A stretch of DNA of 64,000 nt from contig NZ_RHFG01000001.1 in assembly GCF_004745485.1 (NCBI RefSeq), forward strand, positions 406,791 to 470,790, written 5' to 3'. Positions 37,234-46,323 of this stretch are shown one piece after another (the first letter of the stretch is position 1; every line of letters begins with the position of its first letter). The DNA comes from Brevibacterium sp. S22. Its GTDB lineage: Bacteria; Actinomycetota; Actinomycetes; Actinomycetales; Brevibacteriaceae. The translations under genes were made by a program, and so were the position numbers. Below the pieces are notes generated by a model. That model worked only from the letters and a program-made list of their open reading frames with translations, did not search any database and was not told where the DNA came from.

Positions 37234-37434
37234 GTGACAGCATCGACGAGTAACGCCAGGTGGCTGACTGCGGAAGACCTCGCTGCTGAACTGCGGATCC
37301 CGAAACAGACGATTTACAAGTGGCGCGTCGAAGGGTTCGGGCCGACAGCGCACAAGATCGGTCGCCACCTTCGCTTCTCTCGCGAAGACGTCGATGACTG
37401 GTATTCGACGCTGCAGGAAGACGACGACTTCTAA
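37234..37434 (+). CDS. Excisionase-like helix-turn-helix protein
   Basis: 66 aa with a MerR/AlpA-type HTH_17 domain: WLTAEDLAAELRIPKQTIYK, then WRVEGFGPTAHKIG and LRFSREDVDDWY. Proteins of this type act as recombination directionality factors beside tyrosine integrases. The GTG at 37234 lies nine bases after AGAGGAG; an ATG at 37225 touches that site and is unlikely to be used. Confidence 0.88.
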   Translation: MTASTSNARWLTAEDLAAELRIPKQTIYKWRVEGFGPTAHKIGRHLRFSREDVDDWYSTLQEDDDF

Positions 37435-37598
37435 TAAAGGACTCCACCTCAGCAGAACCAGACTCATCCGAATGCAAGTTGCCGACACGCTCACTGACTT
37501 GACAGCCCCTGCGTCAGCGGCAGTATTCGGCAACACACGGCCCAGAGGCCACTGCGTCCACCTCGATGCGAACCGACTAAACGAGAATGAGAGGCACC

Positions 37599-37841
37599 AT
37601 GGATTTCAGTGTTCCGCCAGTTTCGAACCACATCGTCAACCACCTTTACCCCACCAGCCCCGACCACGACCTCGTGCCTCTCTGCGGAACCACTCCGGGG
37701 CCAGAGCAAAATGGCACCTGGCACACCGGGCACGGTCGGGACGAGTTCAGTTTGCTCTTCGATTTACCTGTCCATATCTGTTCCGTGTGTCTGAATTTCA
37801 TCGGCAGCCCGGATGATGTGGACGGCAGGGAACCCTACTAA
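37599..37841 (+). CDS. Small Cys/His-containing element protein
   Basis: 80 aa, MDFSVPPVSNHIVNHLYPTS. One Cys in LVPLCGTTPG, HTGHGRDEF and CSVCLNFIG could form a zinc site. AGAGG lies six bases before the ATG. Family not recognised. Confidence 0.55.
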   Translation: MDFSVPPVSNHIVNHLYPTSPDHDLVPLCGTTPGPEQNGTWHTGHGRDEFSLLFDLPVHICSVCLNFIGSPDDVDGREPY

Positions 37842-38043
37842 GCTCTCATTTCCACATGGCGGATCCAAGCAGCCTCGAAGCCTAATTCATACGCCGAGGA
37901 GCTCCGCGCCTGGTGGACCATAGCCTGTCCACTGAGCGAAACAGAACCTTGGCGTCTTCCTACTGCTATCACTCTCGAACCGGCACGAGGCTAAAATCCA
38001 TACGCTCGTCGCCCATTCGCTTCGGCGAAAAACTGCAATTGAG

Positions 38044-38049
38044 TATGAT
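38044..38049 (+). promoter_or_regulatory. -10 box of the leaderless helicase-associated-domain gene
   Basis: TATGAT is followed by six bases and the ATG at 38056. Confidence 0.6.
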
Positions 38050-38055
38050 CCTAAG

Positions 38056-38541
38056 ATGGGCAGGGGCAGAGTCGACTTCGAACGCGGCATCGCCCGCCTG
38101 TCTTCATATGCCCGCTATCACGGTCACGCGAACCCCAAAGCCGACGAAGTATGGCTTGGATGGAGTGTTGGCCTCTGGGTCTCCAGCCTGCGGGTTAAGT
38201 TCCGTTCAGGGAAACTCACCGATACACAGGTCGCGGTCGCCGAGGAGATAGGGGTGAGATTCACCCCTCCATACCGGGACCCGAAGCCGAAGCCTCCTTC
38301 TCGGGAGGAGCGAAAGGTCAGCGCTTACCTCGAACGACTCGCACGGCTCGAGCCCTTTTATCGCAAGCAAGGTCATATCAACGTGCCTCAGCTGACTGGC
38401 ACGAAAAGTTGGCCCGGAACAGGACGATGGATCGCCCGCATTCGCTCACAGTATCGGCAAGGAACACTCCCACAGCACATCATCGAATCTGCCGAACAGA
38501 TGAATATCGACTGGAAACCGGGCCGTGGAGCGCGGCAGTAA
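38056..38541 (+). CDS. Protein with two helicase-associated (HA) repeats
   Basis: 161 aa made of two copies of the helicase-associated domain (about 1-70 and 85-155): a tyrosine- and HGHANP-containing helix, then WLGWSVGLWVSSLRVKFRSG, and in the second copy KQGHINVP with TGRWIARIRSQYRQGTL. Such repeats usually follow a helicase and bind nucleic acid; here no helicase domain is attached. Role on the element unknown. Confidence 0.75.
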   Translation: MGRGRVDFERGIARLSSYARYHGHANPKADEVWLGWSVGLWVSSLRVKFRSGKLTDTQVAVAEEIGVRFTPPYRDPKPKPPSREERKVSAYLERLARLEPFYRKQGHINVPQLTGTKSWPGTGRWIARIRSQYRQGTLPQHIIESAEQMNIDWKPGRGARQ

Positions 38542-38899
38542 AGGATCCTCGACGCCAACTACGACGATGACTCCCCACCGCTTTTCCGACCCAGCGTATC
38601 TTGCCCTATGCATGTTGGCTACATCATGGTCCACAAGACACTTGCTGGGACGGCTTGCCTTCCGAATCGCATATTTCATTTCGGCTACCTCATTGCTCTC
38701 CGCGGTCAGCTGACTGCTTGGCGCGATAAGTCTATGCATGCAGAACACGCTTCCCGACCAAGTCGAGCATCGAGGAGCAAACCTGCACCTAAATACGCCG
38801 CGTACTTACCTATCGATGGAGTCATGCCCGTCGGTGCGTAGGCTGGCTGCTCGTTTAAGTGCCCCAACCGAATACGGCAAGTCACACCACGAGCAGCGC
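38542..38899. other. Non-coding junction between element genes and catabolic operon
   Basis: About 360 bases with short unconvincing frames; no repeats or att-like sequence was recognised. Confidence 0.4.
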
Positions 38900-38928
38900 T
38901 TGCACCCTGTCGTATCCATATGTATACA
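38900..38928 (+). promoter_or_regulatory. Promoter with overlapping palindrome, catabolic operon
   Basis: TTGCAC (38900-38905), a 17-base spacer and TATACA (38923-38928). A GTATAC palindrome (38922-38927) overlaps the -10 and resembles operators of FCD-type GntR proteins, one of which ends this operon. Confidence 0.55.
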
Positions 38929-38983
38929 CTGGTATTCATCCGGTGACGAGGCCGGCTACGTATTAGTGATAAGGAATAGGTGG

Positions 38984-40309
38984 ATGACTCAACACAATGT
39001 AGTGAGAGACAAAGCCATGAAACGTCGAGTGGTGCTCTCATCATTCTTCGGGACCGCAGTCGAATGGTACGACTTCTATCTCTATGGAACGGCTTCAGCC
39101 CTAGTTTTCAACACCCTGTTCTTCCCCGACTTTGATCCACTGGTCGGCACGATCGCATCATTCGGCACTTTCGCAGCCGGCTTCCTCGCGCGACCGCTTG
39201 GCGGAATCGTATTCGGACACTTCGGCGACCGCATCGGCCGCAAGTCAATGCTCGTTTGGAGTTTGACTGGGATGGGAGCGGCCACCTTCTTGATCGGTCT
39301 CCTACCGGGCTACGCGCAAATCGGTATCGCTGCCCCATTGCTGCTCATACTTTTGCGACTGCTGCAAGGATTCGCAGTCGGCGGAGAGTGGGGAGGCGCA
39401 GTCCTCATGTCGGTCGAGCACGAAGAGGATAACAAACGTGGACTCGCTGGCAGCTGGACGCAGGCAGGATCTCCGGCAGGGTTGGTACTATCCACCGTCG
39501 TGTTCGGGGCCGTTAGCTTGATGCCCCAAGACGCATTCATGTCTTGGGGGTGGCGAGTTCCATTTCTCTTCAGCGCAGTTCTTGTCGTCCTTGGTCTAGT
39601 CATCCGAATGAAGATCGTCGAGAGTCCAGAGTTCGCTGCTGTCGCTAAGACCGAGACCAAAGCACCAATGCCGGCATTGCAAGCTATACGCAAGCACCCT
39701 CTCAACATTTTGCTTGCCGCGGTCATGTGCTTGGCACCTTTCGTCAACTTCTATATGTTCGCAACATTCATTCTTACGTACGCCACCACCGAGCTTGGGT
39801 TCGACCGAACTTTCGTCCTAGTTGTAGTCGCAGTCTCCGGATTCGTAGAAATCTTCACAATTCCAGCCTGCGCAGCATTGTCCGACCGCATCGGTCGAAG
39901 GAAAGTGTTCCTCGCCGGAGCAGTGCTCTTCGCCATCTACGCATACCCGTTCTTCCTGATCAACGAGGCGCTGCCGAACACTACGACGTTCGCGATTACC
40001 GTCTTCATCGGACTAGCGATCATCCACCCGTTCATGTACGGCCCTATGGCCACGCTCTTTGCCGAGCTATTCCCTCCGCAAGTCCGCTACAGCGGTGCTT
40101 CTCTGGGCTATCAAATCGGCGCAATTCTCGGTGGAGGCTTTGCCCCACTGATTCTTACATCGCTACTTGCCACCGGTCTGGGTGCAATTGCCACGATTCC
40201 GCCGTACCTCGTCCTGGTCTCTGTCCTCACGTTCGTGGCTGTCTGGTTCGCAACTCAACCGGGACGGCGATTTGACGCGATTTCCCACCCTGAGGAAGTC
40301 AAGTCATGA
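38984..40309 (+). CDS. MFS transporter, metabolite:H+ symporter (MHS) type
   Basis: 441 aa, 12 helices. The opening FFGTAVEWYDFYLYGTASAL, the FGHFGDRIGRKSML motif and RLLQGFAVGGEWGGAVLM are hallmarks of the MHS branch (citrate, shikimate, 2-oxoglutarate, tricarballylate permeases). AAGGA lies eight bases before the ATG. First gene of a seven-gene operon with a flavoprotein like tricarballylate dehydrogenase, so an organic acid is the likely cargo. Confidence 0.9.
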   Translation: MTQHNVVRDKAMKRRVVLSSFFGTAVEWYDFYLYGTASALVFNTLFFPDFDPLVGTIASFGTFAAGFLARPLGGIVFGHFGDRIGRKSMLVWSLTGMGAATFLIGLLPGYAQIGIAAPLLLILLRLLQGFAVGGEWGGAVLMSVEHEEDNKRGLAGSWTQAGSPAGLVLSTVVFGAVSLMPQDAFMSWGWRVPFLFSAVLVVLGLVIRMKIVESPEFAAVAKTETKAPMPALQAIRKHPLNILLAAVMCLAPFVNFYMFATFILTYATTELGFDRTFVLVVVAVSGFVEIFTIPACAALSDRIGRRKVFLAGAVLFAIYAYPFFLINEALPNTTTFAITVFIGLAIIHPFMYGPMATLFAELFPPQVRYSGASLGYQIGAILGGGFAPLILTSLLATGLGAIATIPPYLVLVSVLTFVAVWFATQPGRRFDAISHPEEVKS

Positions 40310-41610
40310 CGCAAGCAAACATCAGTAAGTTCCGGCAACTTGTCCAGGAACATCAACGTCTCGATGCCATACTCGGATCGGACGACGAGCTAGCCCATCT
40401 ATTGCCGGTTGTAGAAGTAACTCTCGGTGTGCTGGCTCAAGACGAGGCGGGTCATTACTACGGAATAGTCATTCGAGCAGACCGTGAAGCAATACGCCTC
40501 ACCCACTCCGGATCAATCCCAGAAGCTGCAATGCCGAATACCGCCATGTATGCCAATTCAGCCGCTTGGGACGAATGCCTCAGCCGTCAGCCTGCCCCAA
40601 ACTTTCACCACTTCTTCGCGATGCGAATGCGCGTCCCAGAGACAACGGTAATCGGGGACGAGCAAACCTTTGCCCAACATGCGCACATTTTGCGACGTCT
40701 AATTGAAATTGGTCGCGAGATAGTGTCGGGATCAAGTCCGGCGGCGTCAAAATATGACCTCGACCGCTCCCCCATTACGGGCAACTATCTCTCCGTCTCG
40801 CTAGAGAATCGTCTGATCGACTTGCACGTCGAACATAGTGGTCCTGTGGACGGACCAGTCCTGTTGTTCCTGCACACCGCTGGCGCAGATGCAAGGCAGG
40901 CACACTCCATCATGAATGATCCTACAGTGGTGAACCGATACCGAACAGTGGCCTTCGACATGCCCGGGCATGGATTTTCCGACCGTCTCGATGACGAATT
41001 CGGGTCATGGTCGTTGACTACAGAAAGATACATTGCCGCCATCGAAGCGGTCATTACTCAGCTGGATCTCGACCAACCGATTCTCATTGGTGCCTCGATG
41101 GCGGGTCAAGCCTGCTTGGCAATGGCGCTACACCGACCGGACCTAATAGGAGGTGTAGTCGCTTGCGAGGCCGCCGATCATGTCCCAGGACGGACGACAC
41201 CCTGGCCGACGGACCCTCAAGTGAACGGAAGCATCTTCGCGGCTGAATGGATTGATGGGTTAATCGGTCCACAATCACCGCAACAACTTCGATGGGACAT
41301 CCGTTGGCAATATTCGCAGGGCGGCTTCGGGACGTTCACGGGCGACATCGATTTCTATTCCGGAAGTTGGGACATCCGAGGGCAACTCTCTCGCATAGAC
41401 ACGAATGCGTGCCCCGTAGTCATGATGACTGGGGAGTATGACTATTCGTGCACTCCGGAAATGTCAGAGGCTACGGCCGCAAGCATTAAGGGAGCAGAAT
41501 TTTGGGTCATGCCCGAGCTTGGCCACTTCCCTGTTTATGAGAATCCCGTAGCGTTCTCACCTCACCTGTCCAAGGCGCTTGCCCTCATCGAAAGGAAACG
41601 CAATGCCTGA
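40306..41610 (+). CDS. Alpha/beta hydrolase with an extra N-terminal domain
   Basis: 434 aa. Residues 1 to about 150 form a domain I do not recognise (LLPVVEVTLGVLAQDEAGHYY, then HHFFAMRMRVPETTV). Residues 165-430 are an alpha/beta hydrolase with HTAGAD near the oxyanion site, the nucleophile in GASMAG, Asp in GEYDYSCTPE and His in LGHFPVYE. The ATG overlaps the permease stop (ATGA). Probably an ester, lactone or C-C bond hydrolase of the operon's pathway. Confidence 0.88.
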   Translation: MTQANISKFRQLVQEHQRLDAILGSDDELAHLLPVVEVTLGVLAQDEAGHYYGIVIRADREAIRLTHSGSIPEAAMPNTAMYANSAAWDECLSRQPAPNFHHFFAMRMRVPETTVIGDEQTFAQHAHILRRLIEIGREIVSGSSPAASKYDLDRSPITGNYLSVSLENRLIDLHVEHSGPVDGPVLLFLHTAGADARQAHSIMNDPTVVNRYRTVAFDMPGHGFSDRLDDEFGSWSLTTERYIAAIEAVITQLDLDQPILIGASMAGQACLAMALHRPDLIGGVVACEAADHVPGRTTPWPTDPQVNGSIFAAEWIDGLIGPQSPQQLRWDIRWQYSQGGFGTFTGDIDFYSGSWDIRGQLSRIDTNACPVVMMTGEYDYSCTPEMSEATAASIKGAEFWVMPELGHFPVYENPVAFSPHLSKALALIERKRNA

Positions 41611-43072
41611 GACCCGCATGCTCATCAACGGTGAACGTGTCAAAGTCAATCCCGAACATACTATTCAAGTAATTAGTCCTATCGATGGGGCTGAATTGGG
41701 CAGTGTGTCTGATGCATCCCCGTCCGAAGTGGCCGCGGCCATTGATGCAGCTCATGCAGCTTTTGAAACCTGGCGAACAGTCAGCGGGGCAGAACGCAGC
41801 CGAATGCTCAATCGTCTTGCCGACCTCATCGATCAACATGCTGGTGATATCGGACGTCTAGAGTCACGCGACAACGGGAAACTCTTCCGCGAAACGACCA
41901 CCCAAGCCCGTTTTTCCGCACGCAATTACCGATACTTTGCGGGGATAGCTGACAAAATCGAAGGGAAAACAATCCCGCTGGACTCATGGGATACATTCGA
42001 CTACACGCAGCGAGAGCCGCTTGGGGTCGTGGCGCTAATCACTGCTTGGAATTCTCCAATGCAGTTGTTGGCTAACAAGCTCGCACCCGCTCTAGCTGCG
42101 GGTTGCACCGCAGTGGTGAAACCGAGCGAACTCGCACCACTGTCGACACTCAAGTTTGGCGATCTAGTCATACAAGCAGGTTTCCCACCCGGGGTAGTCA
42201 ACATCATCACCGGCGGCGTCGACACCGGAGTCGCCTTGACCACCGACGACCGATTGGGCGGAATCAGTTTCACAGGCTCTGTAAGAACCGGTCAAGCCAT
42301 CGCGCGGGCGGCAGCACAAACATTGGTACCAGTCACTCTTGAACTTGGAGGTAAGAGTGCCAATATCATCTTCGATGATGCTGATCTGGACCGCGCCATC
42401 GCGGGAGCCGTAGCTGGAGTTTTCGCCGCTGGTGGGCAGACGTGCATCGCTGGTTCCCGACTCCTGGTCCAGGAGGGAGTCGCCGACGAAGTAGAGTCGC
42501 GTTTGGCGGACATTTCCGAAAGCATCCGTCTGGGAGATCCATTCGACGAAGCTACACAAATGGGTCCAGTTGCGTCGGCAAGCCAACGCGAAAAGATTCT
42601 CTCTGTTGTGGAAGACGCGAAGCAGTACGCTCGGCTTCTCTCTGGTGGCACTAGTCCAACTGATCCGCAACTTCAGGATGGAAGCTACGTCAGCCCGACG
42701 GTCTTTACCGATGTCTCCCCTGCTTCCCCGTTGGCTCAACAAGAAGTTTTTGGACCAGTCCTTGCGATCACTCGATTCGAAGACGAAGCAGAAGCTATCG
42801 AAATAGCAAACTCAACTGAATTCGGTCTCGCGTCGGGGCTTTGGACACGCGATCTCAGTCGAGCTCACCGAGTGGCACGAGACCTCATCGCCGGAACAGT
42901 GTGGATCAATACCTACCGCTATTCTGCAGCCCAAGCCCCATTTGGCGGAGTCAAAAAATCTGGCATCGGGCGAGAACGCGGCCTAGAGGCCATCGACGCA
43001 TATTTGCGTACGAAGAACGTACTTGTCGACCTATCTGAAGAAGCGAAGGATCCGTTTTCCCTCCGCTCTTGA
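41603..43072 (+). CDS. Aldehyde dehydrogenase
   Basis: 489 aa, full-length ALDH: FTGSVRTGQ, LELGGKSANIIF, catalytic Cys in FAAGGQTCIAGS and QEVFGPVLAI. AAAGGA lies upstream of the ATG, which overlaps the hydrolase stop by eight bases. Codon use is more AT-rich than in the left-hand genes. It presumably oxidises an aldehyde formed in the same pathway. Confidence 0.92.
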   Translation: MPETRMLINGERVKVNPEHTIQVISPIDGAELGSVSDASPSEVAAAIDAAHAAFETWRTVSGAERSRMLNRLADLIDQHAGDIGRLESRDNGKLFRETTTQARFSARNYRYFAGIADKIEGKTIPLDSWDTFDYTQREPLGVVALITAWNSPMQLLANKLAPALAAGCTAVVKPSELAPLSTLKFGDLVIQAGFPPGVVNIITGGVDTGVALTTDDRLGGISFTGSVRTGQAIARAAAQTLVPVTLELGGKSANIIFDDADLDRAIAGAVAGVFAAGGQTCIAGSRLLVQEGVADEVESRLADISESIRLGDPFDEATQMGPVASASQREKILSVVEDAKQYARLLSGGTSPTDPQLQDGSYVSPTVFTDVSPASPLAQQEVFGPVLAITRFEDEAEAIEIANSTEFGLASGLWTRDLSRAHRVARDLIAGTVWINTYRYSAAQAPFGGVKKSGIGRERGLEAIDAYLRTKNVLVDLSEEAKDPFSLRS

Positions 43073-43104
43073 TCGCATGGCCAAACCTAGAAGAAGGAGC
43101 TCTA

Positions 43105-44010
43105 ATGTCCGACAACAATCAGTATGGTCTTATCGGACTCGGTCAGATGGGACTGCCAATATGTCAGCGCATGTCGCAAATCGCCAAGGTGCGGGCATTT
43201 GATATAGATCCGGCACGACGGGCAATGGCAGACGGGATCGAACACGTTGACACGACTGACGCGATCGGATCTCTCACTGAATGTTCGCGGATCGTCCTTT
43301 CGTTGCCAAACCCCGCGATATCTCAGTCCGTGGTAGAGGAACTCGCGCCCCAGTTGGCCCCGGAGACTGTACTCATCGAGACAAGCACTGTCTTACCCTC
43401 ACACGCTCGTCACCTTGAGCGCGTCGCCAATAGGTATGGAGTTCACGTAGTCGACGCGGCAATTCTTTCTGGTGTAGATCAAATGTCCTCCGGCACTGCG
43501 ACGTTGCTTGTCGGAGGTGCCCCCAATGACATCGAAAAGATAGGCGACCTACTCTCTGTACTGGGCCCGTCAGGATCTGAACGGTTCGGAGCGTTGGGCG
43601 CAGGCATGGCGGCCAAAGTTGTAAACAATGCGATATCTCACGCCGTCATGGTCGTACTCACCGAAGCGTTTGCTCTCTCCCAGTCCCAAGATCTCGACCT
43701 CGGCCAAATCGCACAAATGCTCATGCAATCGGACGGTGGGCTCAAACGTCCAATGGACTACCGGATGGCTGAACGGGTAGCGAATGCTGACTTCGAGGGA
43801 GGAATGCCCCTGGAAGCGGCAAGAAAAGATTCGACGCTTGCACTGGCCCTCGCTGAGGAATCGGGAGTCCCACTCTTTGCGACTCAGGCTGCACACACGG
43901 CTTACGAGCTCGGAGTAGCCGAGGGACTCGGCCGGCAAGACTACTCAGCTATCGCCCTCCTATGGGAGAAGTGGACGGGAGATTCGCTGCAGTTCGGAGG
44001 CGAATCGTGA
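43105..44010 (+). CDS. NAD(P)-dependent beta-hydroxyacid dehydrogenase (3-hydroxyisobutyrate type)
   Basis: 301 aa. Rossmann motif GLIGLGQMGLPI, substrate-loop region DAAILSGVDQMSSGT (normally APVSGG), and the catalytic lysine in GAGMAAKVVNN. AAGGAG precedes the ATG. It would oxidise a 3-hydroxyacid to a semialdehyde that the neighbouring ALDH could take; this link is inferred from operon position. The loop AILSGVDQMSSG departs slightly from the consensus. Confidence 0.9.
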   Translation: MSDNNQYGLIGLGQMGLPICQRMSQIAKVRAFDIDPARRAMADGIEHVDTTDAIGSLTECSRIVLSLPNPAISQSVVEELAPQLAPETVLIETSTVLPSHARHLERVANRYGVHVVDAAILSGVDQMSSGTATLLVGGAPNDIEKIGDLLSVLGPSGSERFGALGAGMAAKVVNNAISHAVMVVLTEAFALSQSQDLDLGQIAQMLMQSDGGLKRPMDYRMAERVANADFEGGMPLEAARKDSTLALALAEESGVPLFATQAAHTAYELGVAEGLGRQDYSAIALLWEKWTGDSLQFGGES

Positions 44011-44822
44011 ATACTCGGGCCGAAGACGGCGTCTACGCATTGCGCTATGCCACACGGGATGCCTCAGTTCGCGGTGAGCATTTCTACGGCCATCCAGAAG
44101 GGTGTATGGATGCTTGGCCGATTCACTACTACATGTGGGCCATCCTCCGAGGAAAAACGGTTATCGTCGTCGATGCCGGTTTCACTCGAGAAGAAGCGGC
44201 GCGAAGAGGACAACGCAATTACGGCAAATCCCCCATCGACCTACTCGGTTCGCTAGGAGTTGAGCCGCACGAGGTTAGTCATTTGATCCTCACCCACTTG
44301 CACTACGACCACACCGGTTTCGTCGGAGACTTCCCGGCAGCAAAGGTGCATGTCCAACAAGCCGAACTAGATTTCTGGAGATCACCGATGGCAAAACGGG
44401 GTGCGTATAGCCACCTCGTCAATTCAGCCGATTTGCAGCAAATCACACGCCTGGAAAAGGACGGTCGCCTCTCCGTTGTTGACGGGGACTTTGATCTTGC
44501 TCAGAGTGTCACAGTTCATCTTGTTGGGGGCCACACTGCGGGCACTCAAGTAGTGCGTGTGGCGACTACCGAAGGTCCGATCGTCCTCGCCAGCGACGCT
44601 AGTCACTTCTACGAAAACTATGAAAATGACAAACCATACGGTGTTGTCCATGAACTATCGCTCATGTACACAGCTTTCGACAAGCTGCACACCTTAGCTG
44701 AGCCTGACGGCACGATCGTGCCTGGTCACGATCCTTCCGTGCCCAATCGACATATCCCGATGCCGGAACTAGACGAGGCAATCACCCAGTTGCATCCAAC
44801 TGCGAATGAGGAGAACAAATGA
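44007..44822 (+). CDS. MBL-fold hydrolase, quorum-quenching-lactonase-like
   Basis: 271 aa. The metal motif reads HLILTHLHYDHTG (HxHxDH), with later zinc ligands at VGGHTAGTQ, the Asp in LASDASH and the His in VPGHDPSV. This is the layout of N-acyl-homoserine lactonase-like and related lactonases. The GTG overlaps the preceding stop (GTGA) and has GGAGG upstream. In this operon opening of a pathway lactone or thioester is as likely as signal quenching. Confidence 0.88.
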   Translation: MNTRAEDGVYALRYATRDASVRGEHFYGHPEGCMDAWPIHYYMWAILRGKTVIVVDAGFTREEAARRGQRNYGKSPIDLLGSLGVEPHEVSHLILTHLHYDHTGFVGDFPAAKVHVQQAELDFWRSPMAKRGAYSHLVNSADLQQITRLEKDGRLSVVDGDFDLAQSVTVHLVGGHTAGTQVVRVATTEGPIVLASDASHFYENYENDKPYGVVHELSLMYTAFDKLHTLAEPDGTIVPGHDPSVPNRHIPMPELDEAITQLHPTANEENK

Positions 44823-46288
44823 ATGATCCAATTAGAACCGATGTCATCGTTGTCGGTGGTGGCAATGCCGGGTTCTCTGCCGCCCATGCTGCAGCAGAAC
44901 GAGGAAGAAATGTAGTAGTCGTTGAGCGTGGTGATGAAGCCAACTGCGGAGGGAACAGTTACTACACTGCTGGAGCTACGCGAATGACACATGATGGGCT
45001 CGACAGCCTGCTCGATCTCGTCGAACCGGATGAGAGACTTGCACGTACCGAGGTTCCGCCTTATAGCGCCGATGAATATGCAGCAGACCTAAAGAAGGTC
45101 ACAGAAGGCAAGGGCGACGAGCAAATGGCGGAGATCCTAGTCACTGAAGCAGCCGACACCGTTCGATGGCTTCACAGCCTGGGGCTGAAATATCGCCTCA
45201 TGTACGAGCGACAAGCTTACCAGCGTTCCGACGGTACATATCTGTTCTGGGGAGGTCTCCACGTCGGCAATGTCGATGGTGGCGAGGGCCTTATTCGTGA
45301 CCATACTAAGGTGTCGCAACGACTAGGCGAGAATGTGATTTATGGCGTAGAGATCACCGAACTGATACTGGAAAGCGGAAAAGTCGTTGGAGTACGCGGG
45401 ACGTCGGGAGAGCAGGACTTTGAAGCCTACGCCGACTCGGTTGTTATTGCTGCAGGAGGGTTCGAGGCTAGCCCAGAGCTGAGACAGAAATATCTCGGGC
45501 GCGGGTGGGAACACGCAGTCGTACGCGGGACACCTTTTAACACGGGCAAAGTGATAAAAGCAGCTCTAGACGCTGGCGCAGCACGTGGTGGAGATTGGTC
45601 GACATGTCACAGTGTGCAGTGGGACGCGTGGAACGAGAAAAACGCATCAAATCGAGAGCTCACCAATCGCCTCACGCGTCAGGGCTATCCATTCGGAATT
45701 CTCGTCAACCGTGACGGAGTGAGATTCCTTGACGAAGGTGCCGACTTCCGTAACTACACCTACGCCAAATATGGTCGTGAGATTCTTCGTCAGCCGGGAT
45801 CAATCGCCTACCAAATCTTCGATACGAATCTGCGACCGCTTCTCCGTGCCGAAGAGTACGAGATGCCCGGAATCTCCGAGGTCCGCGCTAACTCAATTGC
45901 CGAGTTAGCAAGAAAACTTGATGTGCCCGAGGGGCAACTTACCGAGACCATCGACTCCTATAATCTGGCTATCAATACACAGATAGAATTCGATCCCACT
46001 GTCAAAGACGGAAAGACCGCCACAACGACCCCGCCCAAAAGCAACTGGGCAGCACCAATTGCCACAGCTCCGTATTACGCGTATCCAGTCACATGCGGCA
46101 TCACCTTCACTTTCGGTGGCCTGAAGGGAGACCTGCACGGCCGAGTACTGGATGAAACGGGACAGCCAATAGCGGGGCTCTTCGCGTGTGGAGAAGCTCT
46201 CGGAGGACTGTTCAGCGTCAACTATCCAGGTGGGTCCGGACTCGCAGCAGGAATGGTCTTCGGCCGACGGGCTGGCACGATAGCCTGA
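44819..46288 (+). CDS. FAD-dependent oxidoreductase, TcuA / fumarate-reductase flavoprotein type
   Basis: 489 aa. FAD-binding VIVVGGGNAGFSAAHAAAER at the N-terminus, VVIAAGGFEASPEL in the middle, and the C-terminal GLFACGEALGGLFSVNYPGG with GSGLAAGMVFGRRAG. This is the arrangement of tricarballylate dehydrogenase TcuA and related flavocytochrome-type enzymes, which oxidise or reduce a C-C bond next to carboxylates. No TcuB-like electron-transfer partner is beside it. ATGA overlap with the preceding gene. Confidence 0.88.
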   Translation: MNDPIRTDVIVVGGGNAGFSAAHAAAERGRNVVVVERGDEANCGGNSYYTAGATRMTHDGLDSLLDLVEPDERLARTEVPPYSADEYAADLKKVTEGKGDEQMAEILVTEAADTVRWLHSLGLKYRLMYERQAYQRSDGTYLFWGGLHVGNVDGGEGLIRDHTKVSQRLGENVIYGVEITELILESGKVVGVRGTSGEQDFEAYADSVVIAAGGFEASPELRQKYLGRGWEHAVVRGTPFNTGKVIKAALDAGAARGGDWSTCHSVQWDAWNEKNASNRELTNRLTRQGYPFGILVNRDGVRFLDEGADFRNYTYAKYGREILRQPGSIAYQIFDTNLRPLLRAEEYEMPGISEVRANSIAELARKLDVPEGQLTETIDSYNLAINTQIEFDPTVKDGKTATTTPPKSNWAAPIATAPYYAYPVTCGITFTFGGLKGDLHGRVLDETGQPIAGLFACGEALGGLFSVNYPGGSGLAAGMVFGRRAGTIA

Positions 46289-46323
46289 AGACTCGTATAT
46301 ACAACGTGACTGCGGAAGGGCCG

